Assembly (NCBI GenBank): GCA_017880805.1 | Contig: JADGRP010000015.1 | Location: 1-58,754 of the forward strand | DNA: 58,754 bases | Direction: 5' to 3' | From: Burkholderiales bacterium | GTDB taxonomy: Bacteria > Pseudomonadota > Gammaproteobacteria > Burkholderiales > Casimicrobiaceae | In this document: one piece after another, positions 8,787 to 18,252 of the stretch | Position numbering within the stretch: the stretch's first letter is position 1 | Layout: each line of letters starts with the position of its first letter | The notes under the pieces: model-generated | The model's database searches: none | What the model saw: only the letters and a program-made list of their open reading frames with translations | What the model was told of the DNA's origin: nothing | Translations under genes and position numbers: made by a program

Positions 8787-10139
8787 TCAATTCAGTTCCT
8801 CCATGCGAATGCGCACTACCTTCCCGTTGACCGTCGGCAGCGATTCGATCTTCGCGATTGCGTCGACCACCTGGCGCTCGATCGACAAGTGGGTCAGCAG
8901 AATGATATCGGTCCGGTCCTCGCCTTCGGGCGGCTCTTTCTGGATCATGGCATCGATCGAGATTTCGCGGTCCGCGAGGATGCGGGTGATGTCAGCCAGC
9001 ACCCCCGGCCGGTCAAGCACCCGCATGCGCAGGTAGTAGCTCGTTCGCACCTCGCCCATCGGCAGAAAAGGAATGTTGGAAAGTTGATCGGGTTGAAACG
9101 CGAGATGCGGCACGCGATGTTCCGGGTCTGCGGTGTGCATGCGCGTGACGTCGACCAGATCCGCGATGACCGCGCTCGCGGTCGGCTCCGCGCCGGCGCC
9201 CGGCCCGTAATACAGGGTCGCGCCGACGGCGTCTCCCTTGACCAGCACCGCGTTCATCGCGCCTTCGACGTTGGCGATCAGTCGCTTCTTCGGCACCAGC
9301 GTCGGATGGACCCTTAGCTCGATGCCAGCGCTCTCCGCACTTCCCCCGACCGACGCCCGCCGCGTGATGCCGAGCAATTTGATGCGGTACCCCAGTTCCT
9401 CGGCATAGCGGATGTCCTCGCGCGTGAGCCGCGTGATTCCTTCGGTGTAAACCTTGTCCAACTGCATCGGCACGCCAAAGGCGATCGCCGACATGATGGT
9501 GAGCTTGTGCGCGGCGTCGATGCCTTCGACGTCGAAGGTGGGATCGACTTCGGCGTATCCGCGAGATTGCGCTTCGGCCAGCGCCGCCTTGAACGTCGCG
9601 CCGGTGGCGCGCATTTCGGACAGGATGAAGTTGCTGGTGCCATTGATGATGCCGGCAATCCATTCGATGCGGTTGGCGGTCAGCCCCTCGCGCAGCGCCT
9701 TGATGATGGGTATGCCGCCGGCGACCGCGGCTTCGAACGCGACCATCACGCCGGCTTTCTGCGCCGCCGCGAAAATCTCGTTGCCGTGCCCGGCAAGAAG
9801 CGCCTTGTTGGCCGTCACGACGTGCTTGCCCTTGGCTATCGCGCGCAGAACATACGATTTCGCGGGCTCGATACCGCCGATCAGCTCGACGACGATGTCC
9901 ACGTCGGGATGATCGATGACCACTTCCGGATCGGTGGTGAGATGGATGTCTTTCGCACCGCGCGTGGCTTCCTTCGCGCGATCGAGGGTGCGGGTCGCGA
10001 TCCAGGTGATCCGTATCGGCCTGCCGGCGCGGCGGGTGATCTCCTCCTCGTTGCGCCGCAGAACCGTCCAGGTGCCGCGGCCGACGGTGCCCATGCCCAG
10101 CAATCCGACCTGCAGTGGCTTCATGGATGCTTGCGCCAT
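8787..10139 (-). CDS. hom: Homoserine dehydrogenase
   Basis: LQVGLLGMGTVGRGTWTVLRRN, ELIGGIEPAKSYVLRAIAKGKHVVTANKALLA, C-terminal ACT-like region. Confidence 0.96.
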   Translation of the reverse strand: MAQASMKPLQVGLLGMGTVGRGTWTVLRRNEEEITRRAGRPIRITWIATRTLDRAKEATRGAKDIHLTTDPEVVIDHPDVDIVVELIGGIEPAKSYVLRAIAKGKHVVTANKALLAGHGNEIFAAAQKAGVMVAFEAAVAGGIPIIKALREGLTANRIEWIAGIINGTSNFILSEMRATGATFKAALAEAQSRGYAEVDPTFDVEGIDAAHKLTIMSAIAFGVPMQLDKVYTEGITRLTREDIRYAEELGYRIKLLGITRRASVGGSAESAGIELRVHPTLVPKKRLIANVEGAMNAVLVKGDAVGATLYYGPGAGAEPTASAVIADLVDVTRMHTADPEHRVPHLAFQPDQLSNIPFLPMGEVRTSYYLRMRVLDRPGVLADITRILADREISIDAMIQKEPPEGEDRTDIILLTHLSIERQVVDAIAKIESLPTVNGKVVRIRMEELN

Positions 10140-10150
10140 CGGTCGTCCGA

Positions 10151-11356
10151 TCAGAGCAATCCGTCGTCGCGGAACATCTGCTTGATGCCGCGTATGGCTT
10201 GCCGGGTCCTGCTCTCGTTCTCGATCAACGCAAAACGAACGTGTTGATCGCCGAATTCACCGAAACCGATTCCCGGCGAGACCGACACTTTTGCCTGCGT
10301 TATGAGCTTCTTGGTGAACTCCAGCGATCCGAGCTCCTTGTACGCGTCGGGAATCTTCGCCCAAACATACATCGACGCCTTGGGAATATCCACCATCCAG
10401 CCCGCCTCGTGTAATCCCTTGACCAGAACGTCGCGGCGCTTCTGGTAGGTCATCGCAACCTCGGCAACGCAGTCCTGCGGTCCCTCGAGCGCGGCGATCG
10501 CCGCCACCTGTATCGGCGTGAACGTCCCGTAGTCGTGATAACCCTTGATGCGCGCCAGCGCGTTCACCAGGTCCTTGTTGCCGACCATGAAGCCAATGCG
10601 CCATCCGGCCATGTTGTAGCTCTTGGACATGGTGAAGAACTCGACGGCGACGTCACGCGCGCCGGGCACCTGCATGATCGACGGCGCTTTCCAGCCATCG
10701 AAGCAAATGTCGGCATAGGCGAGATCGTGCACCACGTAGATGCCATGTTCCTTGGCGAGCGCGATGATCTTCTCGAAGAAGGGAAGCTCGACGCATTGCG
10801 CGGTCGGGTTGGCCGGAAAGTTGATGATGAGCATTTTCGGCTTGGGAAAGCTCATCTTGATGGTGTGCTCGAGCTCGGCGAAGAAGTCCACGTTCGGCGT
10901 CAGCGGCACCTGACGGATGTCGGCGCCGGCGATCACCGGCCCGTAGATATGGATCGGATAGCTGGGATTTGGCACCAGAACAGTGTCGCCACGGCCAAGC
11001 GTTGCCAGCGTCAGATGCGCAATGCCCTCTTTCGAGCCGATGGTGACGATCGCTTCGGTGTCCGGATCGAACTCGACGTCGTATCGGCGCTTGTACCACT
11101 GGCAAATTGCGCGCCGCAGGCGCGGAATGCCGCGCGACACCGAATAGCCATGCGTATCCGGCCGCTGCACGGTCTCGACCAGCTTGGCGACGATGTGCGC
11201 GGGCGTGGGCCCGTCGGGGTTGCCCATGCCGAAGTCGATGATGTCTTCACCGCGGCGGCGCGCCGCCATCTTGAGCTCGGCGGTGATGTTGAAAACGTAG
11301 GGCGGGAGGCGCTCGATGCGCGGGAACTGCACTGAATCGGGGGAGGACGGGGACAT
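10151..11356 (-). CDS. alaC: Pyridoxal-phosphate aminotransferase, AlaC-like alanine transaminase
   Basis: [42 protein letters not shown] lysine region [15 protein letters not shown]; alaC-hom-thrC order. Confidence 0.88.
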   Translation of the reverse strand: MSPSSPDSVQFPRIERLPPYVFNITAELKMAARRRGEDIIDFGMGNPDGPTPAHIVAKLVETVQRPDTHGYSVSRGIPRLRRAICQWYKRRYDVEFDPDTEAIVTIGSKEGIAHLTLATLGRGDTVLVPNPSYPIHIYGPVIAGADIRQVPLTPNVDFFAELEHTIKMSFPKPKMLIINFPANPTAQCVELPFFEKIIALAKEHGIYVVHDLAYADICFDGWKAPSIMQVPGARDVAVEFFTMSKSYNMAGWRIGFMVGNKDLVNALARIKGYHDYGTFTPIQVAAIAALEGPQDCVAEVAMTYQKRRDVLVKGLHEAGWMVDIPKASMYVWAKIPDAYKELGSLEFTKKLITQAKVSVSPGIGFGEFGDQHVRFALIENESRTRQAIRGIKQMFRDDGLL

Positions 11357-11494
11357 GCGGCGGGTCTTCCTGCGTAAGCGCCCGGAACCGTCCGAGCGAC
11401 GTAGAAGCGGCTGAAGTTATAATCCTAGCGGACTTATGCACTTACCGCAACGCACAAAACACGGCCACGGCCACTTATTGCGCATGAACCCCGA

Positions 11495-11875
11495 ATGAAA
11501 TTCCATCTCAACGCCGGCGCAGGCAACGTTTTCACGGGTTACGGCGACGATTACGTGCGCCTCGGTGTCGTTGAGTACCGCGAAAATGTGGTGGTGACTC
11601 CGGAACGGATACTTACCGGGTGGTGCCCCGCCGGATTCGACGCGCTCACCGACGAAGACTTTGCCGCGGTCGCGGCACTGCAGCCGGAAATCGTCTTGCT
11701 CGGCACCGGGGCGAGGCAACGCTTTCCGTCGCCGCGCCTAACGCGCGCGCTCGCCGAGAAGCGCATAGGTCTGGATGTGATGGACACGCCGGCGGCATGC
11801 CGGACGTTCAACATCCTTGCCGCCGAGGAAAGAAAGGTCGCGGTGGCGATACTTCTGGACCCGACCAGCGAGTAA
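11495..11875 (+). CDS. Mth938/DUF498-like domain protein
   Basis: LQPEIVLLGTGARQRFPSPRL...GLDVMDTPAACRTFNILAAEERKVAVAILL. Confidence 0.85.
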   Translation: MKFHLNAGAGNVFTGYGDDYVRLGVVEYRENVVVTPERILTGWCPAGFDALTDEDFAAVAALQPEIVLLGTGARQRFPSPRLTRALAEKRIGLDVMDTPAACRTFNILAAEERKVAVAILLDPTSE

Positions 11876-11971
11876 GCACGCCTATAATGGAATCCGGGCC
11901 ACACGGGTGCCAATGCGCAGCGCCCCGCGGAGGCTCCCCGCTGATAGCGCCTAAGCCACAAGGAGGGTGCG

Positions 11972-13306
11972 ATGATTCCTTACCGCATACTTCGCAACAG
12001 CATTTTGGTTGCCGCGTGGATAACTCTGGCCTGCGCCGTTTGGACCAATGCGGCACGAGCTGACGAGACGTGCAACTCACCGTACACGGCCAAGCTGATC
12101 AAGGGTCAGGAAGACTATGTGTACGTCTGGACCCTGGGCGTCGAAGGACTCGGAGACGGTTCCGACAAGCTGGTGACCGTCGACGTGCATCCCGACTCCA
12201 AGAGTTACGGCAAGGTCGTCGCCTCCGTGTCCGTCGGTTCGCGCGGGGAAGCGCACCACATGGGCTTCACCGACGATCGGCGCTTCATCTGGGCAGGAGG
12301 GCTATCGGACAGCAAGATCTATGTGTTCGACATCGCCGCAGAACCCGGAAAGCCGAAGCTCGTGAAAACCATAGCCGACCTTTCCGACAAGACCGGCTTC
12401 ATCGGTCCGCACACCTACTATGCGCTGCCCGGGCGCATGGTCGTGCAGGCGCTGTCCAACGCAAAGGACAAGGGCGGCGTGACCGGGATGGCGCTCTACA
12501 ACAACAAGGGCGAATTCATCACGTCCTACGCGATGCCCGTTGACGGCGGTGGCGATGGCTATGGCTACGACCTTGCGGTCAATCCGAAAAAAAATGTGCT
12601 GCTCACGTCGAGCTTCACCGGCTACGCGAACTACATGCGGCCGTTCGGAGACCTGGTGAAGGACGCGGACGCGATGAAGCGCTTCGGAAACACCATGGTG
12701 ATGTGGGATTTGAAGGCGATGAAGCCGAAAAAAGTCTTCAGCGTCCCGGGTGCGCCGCTGGAGATCCGGTGGTCGCTCAACCCGGGCGATAACTGGGCCG
12801 TGACCGCGGCCGCGCTGACGTCCAAGATCTGGCTGGTCAAACAGGACGGCAAGGGCGAATGGCAGGCGAAGGAAGTGGCCACCATCGGCGATCCGTCAAA
12901 AATTCCGCTTCCGGTCGACATCAGCATCCGGCAAGACGGCAAGGGGCTCTGGGTCAATACCTTCATGGACGGCAAGACGCGCTACTTCGATCTGAGTAAT
13001 CCCGAAAAGCCGAAGCAAACGTACGAAAAGGTCACCGGCAAGCAGGTCAACATGGTCTCCCAAAGCTGGGATGGCAAGCGCGTGTACGTTACCTCGTCTC
13101 TGCTCGCGAATTGGGACAAGGGCGGTGCGGACAACGAACAGTTCCTGCGTGGCTTCATCTGGGATGGCAAAGAACTCAAGCCAAGCTTCGAGGTCGACTT
13201 CACAAAAGAGAAACTGGGGCGCGCCCATCACATGAAGCTCGGCTCGAAGTCGCTGCGGACCGCGGCCGTCGAACCCGCGGCAGGCGAGCGCATTGCACTT
13301 CACTAA
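11972..13306 (+). CDS. mtoX: SBP56-family protein, probable periplasmic methanethiol oxidase
   Basis: Signal peptide then DETCNSPYTAKLIKGQEDYVYVWTLGVEGLGDGSDKLVTVDVHPDSKSYGKV...GRAHHMKLG; selenium-binding-protein-like layout; next to a SCO gene. Confidence 0.82.
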   Translation: MIPYRILRNSILVAAWITLACAVWTNAARADETCNSPYTAKLIKGQEDYVYVWTLGVEGLGDGSDKLVTVDVHPDSKSYGKVVASVSVGSRGEAHHMGFTDDRRFIWAGGLSDSKIYVFDIAAEPGKPKLVKTIADLSDKTGFIGPHTYYALPGRMVVQALSNAKDKGGVTGMALYNNKGEFITSYAMPVDGGGDGYGYDLAVNPKKNVLLTSSFTGYANYMRPFGDLVKDADAMKRFGNTMVMWDLKAMKPKKVFSVPGAPLEIRWSLNPGDNWAVTAAALTSKIWLVKQDGKGEWQAKEVATIGDPSKIPLPVDISIRQDGKGLWVNTFMDGKTRYFDLSNPEKPKQTYEKVTGKQVNMVSQSWDGKRVYVTSSLLANWDKGGADNEQFLRGFIWDGKELKPSFEVDFTKEKLGRAHHMKLGSKSLRTAAVEPAAGERIALH

Positions 13307-13327
13307 AGGCACGCGAGTGACGAACGG

Positions 13328-14071
13328 ATGCTGCGCAGTGCAACGTTGTCCCTAGTCAGGACGCTGCGCCGGAATACGCGGCCTTTGGCGCTGCTTGCGT
13401 GGCTTTCCTGCGCGCCGTTTGCTTTCGGCCACGAAGCCGAGCCGCTACCCGCGCTGGACTTCGAGCCGCCTCCTCCGGGCAGCTATAAGCTGCACCGCAT
13501 CATGGCGGCGCCGGACGGAGAGGTGTTGGGAATCGACGACCGTACGCAGCGACTGTCCCAATTCACGCACGATCGCATCACCTTGCTCGGGTTTATCTAT
13601 ACCACCTGTATCGACCCGGAAGGATGCCCGCTCGCGTACCGCGTGTTCGATGCGCTCAAGCAGGCGATTGTGGCCGCCCCGGCGATGCACGGCAGGGTGC
13701 GCTTCGTGACGCTGTCGTTTGACCCGGTGCGCGACTCGCCGGTGGTCATGCGTCAATATGGCGGAAGCCGCGTAAGGGATGAGGGCGGCGGATTGCGCTG
13801 GTACTTTCTTACCACCCGCTCGGCGCATGAGTTGACGCCGCTGCTCGAGGGCTTCGGCCAGGATATCCGCTACACGATTGACCGTTCGACCGGAAAGCCG
13901 CGGCCGGAACTCTCGCACGTGCTCAAGGTCTTCCTGATCGACCGCGCTGGTTTCATCCGAGAGATCTACACCTCAACCTTCCTCCACCCGCAGACAGTGC
14001 TGAACGACATCGAGACGCTCCTCATCGAAGAAGTTGCCGAGTCCGGGACGAAAGCTGCGGTCCGGCACTAG
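13328..14071 (+). CDS. SCO1/SenC-family copper chaperone-like protein
   Basis: LLGFIYTTCIDPEGCPLAYRVFDAL, VRFVTLSFDPVRDSPVVM, SHVLKVFLIDRAGFIREIY. Confidence 0.85.
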   Translation: MLRSATLSLVRTLRRNTRPLALLAWLSCAPFAFGHEAEPLPALDFEPPPPGSYKLHRIMAAPDGEVLGIDDRTQRLSQFTHDRITLLGFIYTTCIDPEGCPLAYRVFDALKQAIVAAPAMHGRVRFVTLSFDPVRDSPVVMRQYGGSRVRDEGGGLRWYFLTTRSAHELTPLLEGFGQDIRYTIDRSTGKPRPELSHVLKVFLIDRAGFIREIYTSTFLHPQTVLNDIETLLIEEVAESGTKAAVRH

Positions 14072-14093
14072 CAGTGCCGCAACGCCGCCGTGC

Positions 14094-14909
14094 CTACTCA
14101 CCCATCTGCATCAACATGCCGTGCCGGCGCGCGTATCCGATTGCCAGCAAATACAGATTGACGCCGGCGAACATGTACAGCACGTTGATCGCCAGCGCGC
14201 TCCAGAAAAGCTCGGCGCGAAATTGGTGCTCGAGCAATACCGCGCGCATGCCTTCGAAGACGTAGCTGGTCGGCACTGCATGCGCGATCGTCTGCAGCCA
14301 ACCCGGCAGCACGGCGATCGGATAATAAACGCCGGATACCGGCGCCAGCAGAAAGATCGCCGCCCACGCGAGCTCTTCCGCGCCGAGGCCCCAGCGCAGA
14401 ACCATGCCCGAGACGGCGAGTCCGATCGCCCAGCCGCAAATGATGAGGTTCAGGAAAAAAGCGATCAGCGGAAAGCCCAGCGAGAATATGGAAAAACTGA
14501 AAAGCAGCCACGCGAAGAAGCAGGCGGCGCCGACGCCGATCAAGGTGCGAATGACGCTCATCACCAATTGTCCGACGATCATTTCCCAGGCGCGCAAGGG
14601 ACTCACGAAAAGATTGCCCAAGTTGCGCGAGTACATTTCCTCAAAAAACGTCAAGGACACGCCGAGCTGACCGCGAAAGAGAATGTCCCACAGCAGCACC
14701 GCGCCGATGAACAGCCCCGGCGCGTCGGCCAGAAAATTGCTGGTCGGGCGCAGGTAGACGGTGACAAACGCCCACATGATCATGGTAACTGTCGGGTAGT
14801 ACGCCATCGACACCATGCGCGGCCACGACTTGAGCAACAGGTACGCATGGCGCTCGATCAGCGCCCGGATGCGATTGGCGGAGGCGGCGGCGGCTATTGG
14901 CGCGTTCAC
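14094..14909 (-). CDS. ABC-2 type transporter permease
   Basis: Six-TM protein; FYS-like LFVSPLRAWEMIVGQLVMS...; overlaps ATPase gene. Confidence 0.87.
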   Translation of the reverse strand: MNAPIAAAASANRIRALIERHAYLLLKSWPRMVSMAYYPTVTMIMWAFVTVYLRPTSNFLADAPGLFIGAVLLWDILFRGQLGVSLTFFEEMYSRNLGNLFVSPLRAWEMIVGQLVMSVIRTLIGVGAACFFAWLLFSFSIFSLGFPLIAFFLNLIICGWAIGLAVSGMVLRWGLGAEELAWAAIFLLAPVSGVYYPIAVLPGWLQTIAHAVPTSYVFEGMRAVLLEHQFRAELFWSALAINVLYMFAGVNLYLLAIGYARRHGMLMQMGE

Positions 14910-15706
14910 GAAGCGATTCCCTCGCCGTGGCCGTCAGCGCTCGCGCCGTGATCGGGGTTTACCCGCTCACGCGCAATGTCGAGGAAGACGTCGTCCATAT
15001 TCCCGCGCCCGTAACGTTCGAGGAGCGATTGAGGCGAGCCCTGATCGACGACGAGACCCGCACGCAACATGATTACCTCGTTGCACATGCGCTCGACCTC
15101 GCCCATGTTGTGCGTTGCGAGCAGCATCGTGCAACCGGAGCGTTTCTGGTATTGCTCGAGCAGCGTGCGCATGCGGTCGCCGACGTCCGGGTCGAGCGAC
15201 GCCGTGGGCTCGTCGAGCAGCAGCACTTCGGGGCGATTGAGCAAGGCCTTGGCGAGGCTGACTCGGGTCCGCTGGCCCGCGGACAGGTCGCCGTAGGGCC
15301 GAGCGGTCAGGTCGCTTAGATCGAGCTCCACGGCCAGCTCGTCGACGCGCACCTGCGGTCGCGCGACGCCGTATAGCCGCGCATAAACGCGAAGATTTTC
15401 GGCAACGGTGAGGCGTTTGGGCAAGTCGACATAGGGCGATGTAAAATTGATGCGCGGTAGCACACGGTATGGGTGGCGCAGCATGTTCTCGCCGAGAATG
15501 CGAATCGAGCCAGCGGTGGGCGTGAGGACACCGAGCAGCATTGAAAGCGTCGTCGTTTTGCCCGCGCCGTTACCTCCCAGCAACGCGGTGGTCGTGCCGC
15601 GATGGACATCGAAGCTGATGCCACGCACGGCTTCGACGTGCTTGAAGCCTTTGCGCAGGTCGCGAACTTCGATGACGGCGGACGTGGGAGTGGGGAACGA
15701 TGACAT
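14906..15706 (-). CDS. ABC-2 exporter ATP-binding protein
   Basis: LLGGNGAGKTTTLSMLLG, LSAGQRTRVSLAKALLNRPEVLLLDEPTASLDPD. Start chosen at internal MSSFPTPTSAVIEVRDLRKGF. Confidence 0.92.
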   Translation of the reverse strand: MSSFPTPTSAVIEVRDLRKGFKHVEAVRGISFDVHRGTTTALLGGNGAGKTTTLSMLLGVLTPTAGSIRILGENMLRHPYRVLPRINFTSPYVDLPKRLTVAENLRVYARLYGVARPQVRVDELAVELDLSDLTARPYGDLSAGQRTRVSLAKALLNRPEVLLLDEPTASLDPDVGDRMRTLLEQYQKRSGCTMLLATHNMGEVERMCNEVIMLRAGLVVDQGSPQSLLERYGRGNMDDVFLDIARERVNPDHGASADGHGEGIAS

Positions 15707-15821
15707 GCGTGGCTGGCGCTTCGCGCGGTTTGATGACGGCCGAAAGCGCCCGCCGATTGTAGTGCAGTTTGGTCCATGCGCGGGAGCGGTCCTGAGCGCA
15801 CGCGTCACCAAGGAGAGCGCA

Positions 15822-16424
15822 ATGTACAGGGTGTACGGGACGTCGGCGTCGGGCAACTGCCACAAGGTGCGCATGGTACTCGAGGCGCTCAAGCTTCCGT
15901 ATGAGTGGACCGAGATCGACCCCGGGCGCGGCCAGACGCGCACGTCCGATTTCCTGGCGATGAATCCCAACGGCAAAGTGCCGGTGCTGGAAATCGAGCC
16001 CGGCGTCCATCTGCCGGAATCGAACGCCATTCTTTGCTATCTGGCCGACGACACGCCGCTGCTCCCGGAGAACCGGCTGCAGCGTGCGCGCGTGATGCAA
16101 TGGATGTTCTTCGAGCAATACAGCCACGAGCCCTACATTGCGGTTGCCCGTTATCTGCACCGGTTTCATCCGGATCCCGCGTCGCAGCGCGCATTGGCGG
16201 CAACCAAATTGGATGGCGGGTATCGCGCGCTGGCAGTGATGGAAGGCCATCTCGCGGGCGAAGCATTCTTTGCCGGCGGGCGATTTACCATTGCCGACAT
16301 CGCGCTTTACGCCTACACCCACGTCGCCGGAGAAGGCGGGTTTGAGCTCGCGCGCTTTCCCGCGGTCGCTGCCTGGCTGGCGCGGGTCGAAGCGCAGCCT
16401 GGCTACGTCCGCATGCCGGAATGA
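15822..16424 (+). CDS. Glutathione S-transferase family protein
   Basis: MYRVYGTSASGNCHKVRMVLEALKLPYEW...NPNGKVPVLEIEPGVHLPESNAILCYLA; start inside the longer listed ORF. Confidence 0.93.
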   Translation: MYRVYGTSASGNCHKVRMVLEALKLPYEWTEIDPGRGQTRTSDFLAMNPNGKVPVLEIEPGVHLPESNAILCYLADDTPLLPENRLQRARVMQWMFFEQYSHEPYIAVARYLHRFHPDPASQRALAATKLDGGYRALAVMEGHLAGEAFFAGGRFTIADIALYAYTHVAGEGGFELARFPAVAAWLARVEAQPGYVRMPE

Positions 16425-16454
16425 CACTGGGCAAGCTGCGTCAGCACCGAACCG

Positions 16455-17162
16455 TCAGCATTGCACCGTTTGCCGGCAGTACTGAGTCATTTCGCGCACC
16501 ACCGTCGTGGCGCCTACCGCCGCGTGCGCGCGCCCCTGGCCATATTCGAGCGCCAGCTTGAAGTCGTACTTGCTGAAGAATGCATCGAACTGCTCCGCAC
16601 CTACCGTTCCCAGTGCAGCGAGCTCGTCGCGTTCCGCGTCATAGTCAAGAAGAATCGCCGCCAGCGGCTGCGGCGCTGGGCCGCTCAATACGCGCGCGCC
16701 CGCGGAAGGATCGTAAATGCTATGGTCGGCGCAACAATGAATCACGTTGCCGTCCGAAGTCGGCGACCGTTCGGGCTGGTAACGAATAAAGCTCACCTCG
16801 CGCGTCGGATAGGCGAGCTTGTGGGCACAGATCGCCGAATAGGCAACGATCGAATGCTGGCGGCCGACGCCGCCGCTCCATGCGTAGGGCGCGCCGTCGG
16901 CGCGCAGTAACTTGTCTGCCCCGGCCAGCGGCTGGCCGAGATTGAGGAGGAAACACGGCGTACCTGCAAACGGATACTGGAAGACGTAATTGGTCCTGGT
17001 GGCCAAAGCGCCAACCTTGATCGGCTCGCCGAAATGATCGATCAGACGCGAGCGCGAATAGAGTCGCGGCATCGCGGACGTCCACTCTCCCTTCATCGCC
17101 CCGACGCCGGAAGCACCCGCGATGGCCGCGCATGCGCTCATGAACTGTCTGCGTTGCATCAT
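16455..17162 (-). CDS. Tat-exported Rieske [2Fe-2S] domain protein
   Basis: N-terminal RRQFM; Rieske ligand motifs CAH (ICAHKLAYP) and CxxH (CCADHSIYDPSAGARVLSGPAPQPL). Confidence 0.8.
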   Translation of the reverse strand: MMQRRQFMSACAAIAGASGVGAMKGEWTSAMPRLYSRSRLIDHFGEPIKVGALATRTNYVFQYPFAGTPCFLLNLGQPLAGADKLLRADGAPYAWSGGVGRQHSIVAYSAICAHKLAYPTREVSFIRYQPERSPTSDGNVIHCCADHSIYDPSAGARVLSGPAPQPLAAILLDYDAERDELAALGTVGAEQFDAFFSKYDFKLALEYGQGRAHAAVGATTVVREMTQYCRQTVQC

Positions 17163-17174
17163 GAATCCACGAAC

Positions 17175-18128
17175 CTACGCTACCGCCAGCTCGCGCACGT
17201 GCGCGATCGCGCTTCGCCCCAGCGCCGGGAGCGCATAGCCGCCTTCGAGCGACGAGACGATGCGCCCTTGCGCGTGACGCGCCGCGACGGCAACGATTTC
17301 CGACGTCACCCAGGCGAAGTCCGCGTCGGAGAGTTTCAGGTTGGCTAACGGATCCTCGCGATGCGCATCGAACCCGGCCGAGACGAAAAGGATTTCCGGA
17401 CGGTGCGCTTCGAGCGCCGGCAAACAGCGCTCGGTGATCGCGGTGCGGAAAGCATCGCTCCCGCTGCCCGGCGACAAGGGAACGTTGTGCATGTTCGCGC
17501 CAAGAGGCTCGACACCCGTATACGGATACAGCGGATACTGAAACGTGCCGACCATGATCACGGCGGGGCTGCCCGCGAAAATGTCTTCGGTGCCGTTGCC
17601 GTGATGAACGTCGAAGTCGATCACCGCCGCCCGCTTCAGCCCGTGTCTGGCGAGCGCGTGCGCGACACCGACCGCGATGTTGTTGAACAGACAAAAGCCC
17701 ATCGCCCGTTCGCGCGTCGCGTGATGACCCGGGGGTCGAACCGCACAGAACGCGGCGCTGCATTCGCCGCTCATCACGAGGTCGGTGCCCAGCACCACCG
17801 CGCCGGCCGCATGGCGCGCGGCCTCGAGCGAATCGGGATTGAGTGCGGTGTCGGGATCGAGATAGTGAATGCCCGATTGCGGGCTTGCCGCCTCGACCTC
17901 GTCGATGTAATGACCGGCATGAACGCGCTCGAGCTGTTCCCGCGTCGCCGCAGGGGCGCTGTAATGCGCGACCAGTCCGTCGAGCCCATCGCTGATCAGG
18001 CGGTCGTGGATAGCATCCAGGCGTTGCGGACACTCAGGATGGTACGGGCCCATTTCGTGCAGGTGGCACGAGGGATGCGTGATGTACGCGATGGGCACGG
18101 TGATTTTGAATGACGATGCGAGTGTCAA
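17175..18128 (-). CDS. Histone deacetylase/AcuC-family Zn amidohydrolase
   Basis: HPECPQRLDAIHDRL, RPPGHHATRERAMGFCLFNNIAVG, AVIDFDVHHGNGTEDIF, FVSAGFDAHREDPLANL. Confidence 0.95.
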   Translation of the reverse strand: MTLASSFKITVPIAYITHPSCHLHEMGPYHPECPQRLDAIHDRLISDGLDGLVAHYSAPAATREQLERVHAGHYIDEVEAASPQSGIHYLDPDTALNPDSLEAARHAAGAVVLGTDLVMSGECSAAFCAVRPPGHHATRERAMGFCLFNNIAVGVAHALARHGLKRAAVIDFDVHHGNGTEDIFAGSPAVIMVGTFQYPLYPYTGVEPLGANMHNVPLSPGSGSDAFRTAITERCLPALEAHRPEILFVSAGFDAHREDPLANLKLSDADFAWVTSEIVAVAARHAQGRIVSSLEGGYALPALGRSAIAHVRELAVA

Positions 18129-18252
18129 CCGCGCTCGAATCGAGCATTGCTATGCCGGGTCGGCGACAGAACAAGTGTATCCCGGCAGCCATAATGGTGA
18201 CTAGGAGGCCAAGCTTGACTATAGTGGCATCTTTCTTGCTCCGTCCAGTACC

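Noticed and set aside
11883-11888. TATAAT upstream of mtoX as promoter (also 55908-55913 upstream of ndk)
   Set aside because: -10-like hexamers are present but no convincing -35 at the right spacing.
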